From Strongylocentrotus droebachiensis (taxonomy: Eukaryota; Echinodermata; Echinoidea; Camarodonta; Strongylocentrotidae): 64,000 nt of DNA. Location of the stretch: positions 1-64,000 of the forward strand of contig JAVYIG010007459.1 in the NCBI GenBank assembly GCA_035222895.1, given 5' to 3'. The position numbers were made by a program, and so were the translations under genes. Shown piece after piece: positions 58,389-64,000 of this stretch (the first letter of the stretch is position 1; every line of letters starts with the position of its first letter). The notes beneath the pieces are model-generated. The model worked only from the letters and a program-made list of their open reading frames with translations. It was not told the DNA's origin and searched no databases.

Positions 58389-58811
58389 TTCTAAAACTTT
58401 TGTAACGCCTACCTGTATTATTTCCACTCTGATTACACTGGACTTTGACTTTGTCCTTATTCCTTTCATAACACCTTTCATTGCCAGGAGGCAGGGGGAA
58501 ACGAGGCCCCCTTTTTTGGTAGTAATAAAGTAATAACAATCCCAGTTGTGAAAAGTATGAGCCGTGTTCAATGTTTACAGTACATTGGCAAAGTGGTCAA
58601 ATAAAATTAGTCATTTTCAAGTAAAATAATACGAAGTGCTCTTAACGGAAGCTCTTTCCGTACTGTCTTAACGATATCTTTCTTCAATACTGTCACTAAA
58701 ATCATCATGTTGCATTACAAAACTGTTGTAAAATGACGTATGAGAAATACGAGCAACATGGGCTCACGTACTAAACTGAATTACGTATACAACGGTCATT
58801 AAGCACCTATA

Positions 58812-59030
58812 ATGATGATGATAATAATAATTATAATAATAATAATACAAATAATAATGATAATGCTAATGATAATATTAATATTAATATCAGCTACCTT
58901 TATAGCGCACATATCCACCACGCAAAATGCTCAAGGCGCTTCAAAACTTTTCTAGGCTACCGTTTTCGGTGCTTACAGCATTCAAGGAATTCCATCCTAC
59001 CGGTACCCATTCAGCATATGGCTAGTTAAA
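58812..59030 (-). mobile_element. SINE, copy 2 (3' part, inverted)
   Basis: Complement of the 57600-57770 body: the (ATT)n tail at 58812-58885, then GCGCACATATCCACCACGCAAAATGC and CTACCGGTACCCATTCA near 59000. The tRNA-like head is missing. Confidence 0.75.
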
Positions 59031-61200
59031 GGAACTAACGCCCATCTTCGACGCTATTTTGAAGATAACCTTTTTCCGGGGGTTCAATTTTCTTAGATTT
59101 TTGGTAAGTTGTTCCTGATCTCAAACACTACTGGATACCGTCGAAAAACCTGTTGTTGCAATTTTTAGGGGTCAAATTTTACAGTATAACTCATATTTTA
59201 TCCACAATATAATACACCTACTGTCTTCTATTTCATTTACCTTTATCTCTTTCATTCTTCAATATCCTACCTTTATAATGTTACTATATATAATACCATA
59301 AGCTACACGCATAACTGAGTCATTCACAATCTACTATTTCTCCGATTTGATACGTTACTGTATTTGATTTTCAGTTTGTATTATGATTTACAACTTGGTT
59401 CCTTTACTTGTTTTGAAATTCTGCCATTCAGCCAGTTGGCTTTCACATATTTTCCAATAAAAATTATTGCTACCTATAATTACCGAAATAATTATCTAAC
59501 TAACTAACTGAATGACTATTATTAACATCGGAAACAAAGTAACGGAAATCGAACGATAGCAAGTTGGTTGTCATAGCTATGTCCGTGGACATTGATTTTA
59601 CTTCCTTAATTAGAGAAGCAACACAACACTCATTTCAATAAAATGGTAAAAGTGAGAATGAACTGCATTCCTACATTGTACATAGTAATATTATCACATG
59701 ATCTTTATTCGATTCCACTCAGCATCAATTTTATTACACTTGAATGTGTGAATTATACAAAATGATTATACAGAAAAGAGAAATTAATGAACGAATTTTA
59801 AGCACTGATCAATGCTTAGTGACTTGGTAACATTGCCTCAGATTCTGAAACAAAATCCTGTATTAAGCTCATGCTGCAATCATAATTATAAACCTTTAAG
59901 TCATTCAGGAATCCCATGACTTTTACAAGCCGATCGCCTGTCTGATTATTAATGATTGGAAATCGAAATTCATTTTCGTTTCCCTAACATTTTTTAAAAC
60001 ACTACAGTCTATTGGGGCAAATGAGTAGGGTAAAACCGGTCGCTCAAAGATTTTTACTTTGTTGAGGCACTTCATGATCATTTTGAAGCATCAATTGTTT
60101 AGGGCTTCCATATTACACCATATCACAGACACTGATAACACGTAGGGCCATGCATCTCAGATTTAACATTGTTAAGCGATGACTTTAAATCCAGAAACAC
60201 TCCCCGTCCCTCCCCAACCATCCACACCCCAAGGCACACACATTCATACGCACAAACATCAGCCTTCAGTCTTGATAAATTTACTTAGAAGTAGAAAAAT
60301 TAGAGTGGTAATAAAATAATAAACATGTACAACAATTACTTCATCCCTTCAAGTCTGTTGAAGATGAGATGTTTTTTGGGACACTTGGTATAGTTAAATA
60401 CTTTCCCATTTTTGTAGATGTAGTCCTAATTAATTTCTATTTATATCCAACCCGTTTTCCTCATCGATATATTAAAATATCTTCTTTTTCACATCTGGTG
60501 TAGGAATTACACTCTCTGACCTCGACCGAAATATAATATAGTTTATTATGAAGATTAATGCATTGCGGCATTTAGTTTTCATCGGAGTTCATATTATGAG
60601 TATACATGCACATTTTCCCACTTCGCGTTGTGTAGTTCTACTAGCCCATTTTTTTCAATCAATCCCTGACACATGGCTTTGACATATTCGAAATTCGATA
60701 GTTAATGTGAATATGATTATGACGTTTGTTTGCAAAAAGAACACCGGTCATTATGAACAAAACCTAACTTGAGAGATACTTTTTTGTATAAATTGCTCAT
60801 TGGAGTAATTTGTACTGAAATTCCTTAATTTTTATGACATAGCGTTCTAATTATGGCCGTTACAAAAATATTGTTGACCTCCTGTTTTGATTAATCCATC
60901 CTGAATTCGTAAAGTTTATGAACGTTGTAAATCTGTAATGAAGGGAGCGTACACCTTTCTGGATGGTAAATCTTTCATTAGGATTATATTTCCAGATACA
61001 CACACAAACACACGCACACATCCAAACACATCTCATACATATGCCCACTTATATACATGACTTGTACACATCACTATCAAAACATAGAGTAAATACAGAA
61101 ATACATGTAAATGTATATCAAATAAACATTTATCTCGAATACACGTGATCCATTCAGTTAGACAAGTGTGATGTAGTTTTTTTTTAAAATGATTTAATGT
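59031..61200. other. No gene seen; contains R3 copy 2
   Basis: AT-rich. Dispersed repeat R3 occupies 59820-60170. A short (ACAC)n block is at 60995-61030. Confidence 0.4.
59820..60170 (-). repeat. Dispersed repeat R3, copy 2 (inverted)
   Basis: Complement of 28455-28830 through CCTCAGATTCTGAAACAAAATCC, CATGACTTTTACAAGCCGATCG and the TACACCATATCACAGACAC end. Confidence 0.7.
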
Positions 61201-61204
61201 TCCT

Positions 61205-61543
61205 ATTGAATATCGAGTTTGATCATGGATTATATATCTTTGTTATAAATCATGATGTTATTTGGATGTCGTTGTTATGTGATTGGCACATGATATCACT
61301 TCCATTTATCGTTGACTAATGTTTACCTGTGATAAGGATCTTGTTCATAAGCTCATAACAAATTTTAGAATTCATTGAATATCGAGTTTGATCATGGATT
61401 ATATATCTTTGTTATAAATCATGATGTTATTTGGATGTCGTTGTTATGTGATTGGCACATGATATCACTTCCATTTATCGTTGACTAATGTTTACCTGTG
61501 ATAAGGATCTTGTTCATAAGCTCATAACAAATTTTAGAATTCA
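61205..61543. repeat. Perfect tandem duplication, 169-bp unit x2
   Basis: The block starting ATTGAATATCGAGTTTGATC at 61205 is repeated from 61374 with no difference I could find, to ATTTTAGAATTCATT. No gene inside. Confidence 0.9.
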
Positions 61544-62449
61544 TTAATGAATTAAGGTAAAGAGAAATCAGATATCTCACATCCTCGACCATGTTAACAA
61601 CAAGTCTGAATGTCTTTTCTGGAAGTCTAATTTTGGGGAATAATTGTGCGATCAAAGTAACCCACAGGTCTGGTGGTTAGTCTGCAGGTACCGACTCGAT
61701 TGACACGGAGACAAAATTATGACTGGCCAATTCACATAGGGTAGGAAAGTTCTCTGTTTGACCCCTCCACTCCAAAACAAAATGGAAGAAGATATATCAG
61801 GCAATACAGGATTTCCCCTTGAAATCAAAGTGGTTGGAGCCTAATTTTCTGAGCAGCTGTGGGAAGTCTACAGTCGACGGGCCTATAATATAACGATTCG
61901 GCTCTAGAGCAACGAGCTAAAATAGATCTGCATGGGACTATCTGGAGGTCATGATAATTTTAATGACCGGTTGTCTTAAACTAAATACACAAGAGAAAAA
62001 GAAAATAAACCAAATATGCCAAGTAGGGTCACGGATATTTATGATACCATGTCATTGATTGAAATCAATGTGCAAAAATAGCCTAATAAAAAAATTGAGC
62101 TTTTGTCAATATGACAAATATATTTTGTAGTGAGCACAAATTATTTTGTTTGCCCTCGAAAATTTGAAAATTGCACCCCTCCTTCAGCATCAGGGAATGG
62201 GGCCCGTCTCCAAATAATGGTAAAATTAACGTGTTTTAACCCGTTTTTGTTATCTCCCTCTCTCTCTCTTCTCTCCCTTTCCCCTTTCCATCCCATTCCA
62301 TATGCCTGTCAGTTTATTTGATATACCCCACCTGGATTCGCCACTGCCGTGATATTACTGTTTGGAAGCAATGGGAAAGTTTAAGTATGAAATAAAAGCT
62401 CGACTTTTATAAGTGATAACACTTTGCACACAACAACTCCGAATTAAAT

Positions 62450-62460
62450 TAAACAGAGAG

Positions 62461-62496
<36 letters not shown>

Positions 62497-62520
62497 AGAT
62501 AGAGAGAGAGAGGGGGGAGG
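62450..62520. repeat. (GA)n microsatellite
   Basis: AGAGAG run with G-rich end. Similar runs lie at 63275-63395 and 63600-63640. Confidence 0.85.
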
Positions 62521-62740
62521 AACACAGAAGTGTATTTGATACATGAATACGGCAAGGAATCACACCAATATTTGAAGCAACTGAATATTTTTTGTTTAAA
62601 GTAGCTGTACAGTGTACGTATAAAGAGACGTAGAGTCACATTATGATCATCATGTTTAATCAACCTATAACCTACAACCACCAACACAGGACGAACAGGA
62701 ACAAGGGCATATCAAATAAACTGAAATGGCATACGGTTAA

Positions 62741-63247
62741 AGGTATTACAAAGTTTTGCTAAATTTTGAAAATTGGCTGGATAGTGATTCTTTACAATTT
62801 TGATATATTTTGATGCCTCTATGGATGTATTATAAGCACTACAAATTTTTAATAGCCCCTAACACTTTTCTGCTTTCGAGAAAAATTGAATATAAACATT
62901 TACCGGTGCTCCCGGTAAATTTTGATAAATTTGAAATAGCGCCTACGGCCAGACGATGGTAGCTGTGACCATAAAAATCTCAGAATATGCAGATCTGATA
63001 TATATATTCAAAACGGTAATAGCAAATCGGTCGATTTTAGTCAAATAACATTGTTTTATAGCTAAATTAATATCTTGACCTTGAGATGGCGCTATACAAC
63101 ATAAAGAGTTTATTATTAGCAATTTCATCACTTTAGACTCGATTTCAACCGCGATAACGATCACTGAATATTGTAGGATTGCATAATGCTTCCAATATGT
63201 TCTTTTGACCCAAATTCATCACCCCATACCAAAACTTTGTATTACCT
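62741..63247. mobile_element. Short DNA transposon with TTAA target duplication
   Basis: Ends AGGTATTACAAAGTTTTG and CAAAACTTTGTATTACCT pair with one mismatch. TTAA flanks both sides (62737-62740 and 63248-63251), as for piggyBac and Kolobok elements. The 507-bp interior has no coding frame. Confidence 0.7.
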
Positions 63248-63254
63248 TTAAATA

Positions 63255-63299
63255 GACAGGCATGGGGAATAGGATGGAGAGAGAGGGAGAGAGGGGAGA

Positions 63300-63340
<41 letters not shown>

Positions 63341-64000
63341 AGAGAGAGACAGAGAGACAGAGAGGGAGAGACAGAGACAAACAGAGAGGGGTGGGAGAGG
63401 AGAAAGAAGAACAGTGTGTGAAAGAAAGTATTCAAAGACACTTTATATGATTCCATAAGCATTTTAGGAGAGAATGACTGGCATTTTACATGTTCTAAGG
63501 GGTATTTTCTTGCATTGACTAATAAAACTATATAAAAAATGTATGTGTGTTGGGGCGTGGTTACGTATGTGTGTATGGATGTGGAGAAAGAGTGAAAAGA
63601 GGTAGAGAAATAGAGAGAGAGAGAGAGAGAGAAAGGGAAGGGTAAGAAAGAAGAGGAGCCACCCACAATAACAATTTATTGTCCGCAATGCTCAGTCAGC
63701 ATTCCGAAGTCTCTGTTCCCCTTTTATTTTCGTACAACCATAACAGATGGCAGAAAATAGTTATTATTTTCTAGTTGAAATTTTCTGAGGTGACTGGTAG
63801 AGAGCACCATTCTCTGAGGGACACAACCCTGAAGGGAATGGTAACTATGCTGTCACCAAAGAGAATCCATAATTTCAACCGGAGCCTCTCAGCTCAGCTC
63901 ACGGTATAGGCCTATTTGATTTAACAATTCACCATATGTTTGATTTATATCCTTCATCAAGAATGAATAGATATAAATAATTGCAATAATAACAATAATG
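63255..64000. other. GA microsatellites; no gene seen
   Basis: (GA)n and related purine runs at 63275-63415 and 63595-63645. The serine/leucine-rich frames opposite them are low-complexity artefacts. The remaining right edge is featureless. Confidence 0.6.

Noticed and set aside
63145-63688. Ser/Leu-rich frames of up to 173 residues on the minus strand
   Set aside because: Open because of GA microsatellites; no domain and no family likeness.

Overview
The window looks like a gene-poor, repeat-rich stretch of a marine invertebrate deuterostome genome, most likely an echinoderm such as a sea urchin. The reasons are its AT-rich bases, spliced animal genes, L1/Tx1-like LINEs, tRNA-derived SINEs with (ATT)n tails, and many short DNA transposons with G/C-homopolymer ends. 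The species is an inference and was not tested.

The real protein-coding content is a tandem cluster of three SLC10-type sodium/bile-acid cotransporter genes, all on the minus strand: copy C (56397-53143), copy B (41516-34934) and copy A (20555-12619). Each has four coding exons with intron phases 0, 2, 0, and each reads through without a break (about 364, 380 and 372 residues). The family motifs CCPGG-LSN and FETGSQN are kept in all three. A splice acceptor 10-20 bases before each ATG implies a non-coding 5' exon further upstream. At the left end (about 2267-2615, plus strand) is a small membrane-protein gene whose reading frame appears to switch partway. A short candidate exon pair at 31695-31808 and 32440-32617 is weaker.

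Region by region: 1-6000, the small gene with a long AT-rich 3' region; 6000-12400, repeats, including a polypyrimidine element inserted in another repeat and a 388-bp hAT-type element with 8-bp target duplications; 12600-20600, SLC10 copy A with an antisense 5'-truncated LINE in intron 2; 20600-32000, dense nested repeats (a Harbinger-type MITE, a TTACG/CGTAA mirror region, a Ty3/gypsy fossil, a 110-bp tandem array and a 2-kb hAT-type element built on GGGGCACTT repeats); 34900-41600, copy B with a second, younger antisense LINE in intron 2; 41800-44900, fold-backs, a dead PIF/Harbinger transposase and minisatellites; 45000-52700, repeats, a mariner-type MITE and a LINE scrap; 53100-56400, copy C; 56800-64000, SINEs, a perfect 169-bp tandem duplication, a TTAA-flanked element and microsatellites.

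I found no convincing new molecular system. The best leads are exon-confined sequence homogenisation between SLC10 copies B and C, repeat insertion into intron 2 of all three copies, the unusual tandem-array hAT element, the strand-asymmetric TTACG/CGTAA region, and the possible frame switch in the first gene. Positions were read by eye; splice sites are predicted from consensus and from agreement among the three copies.
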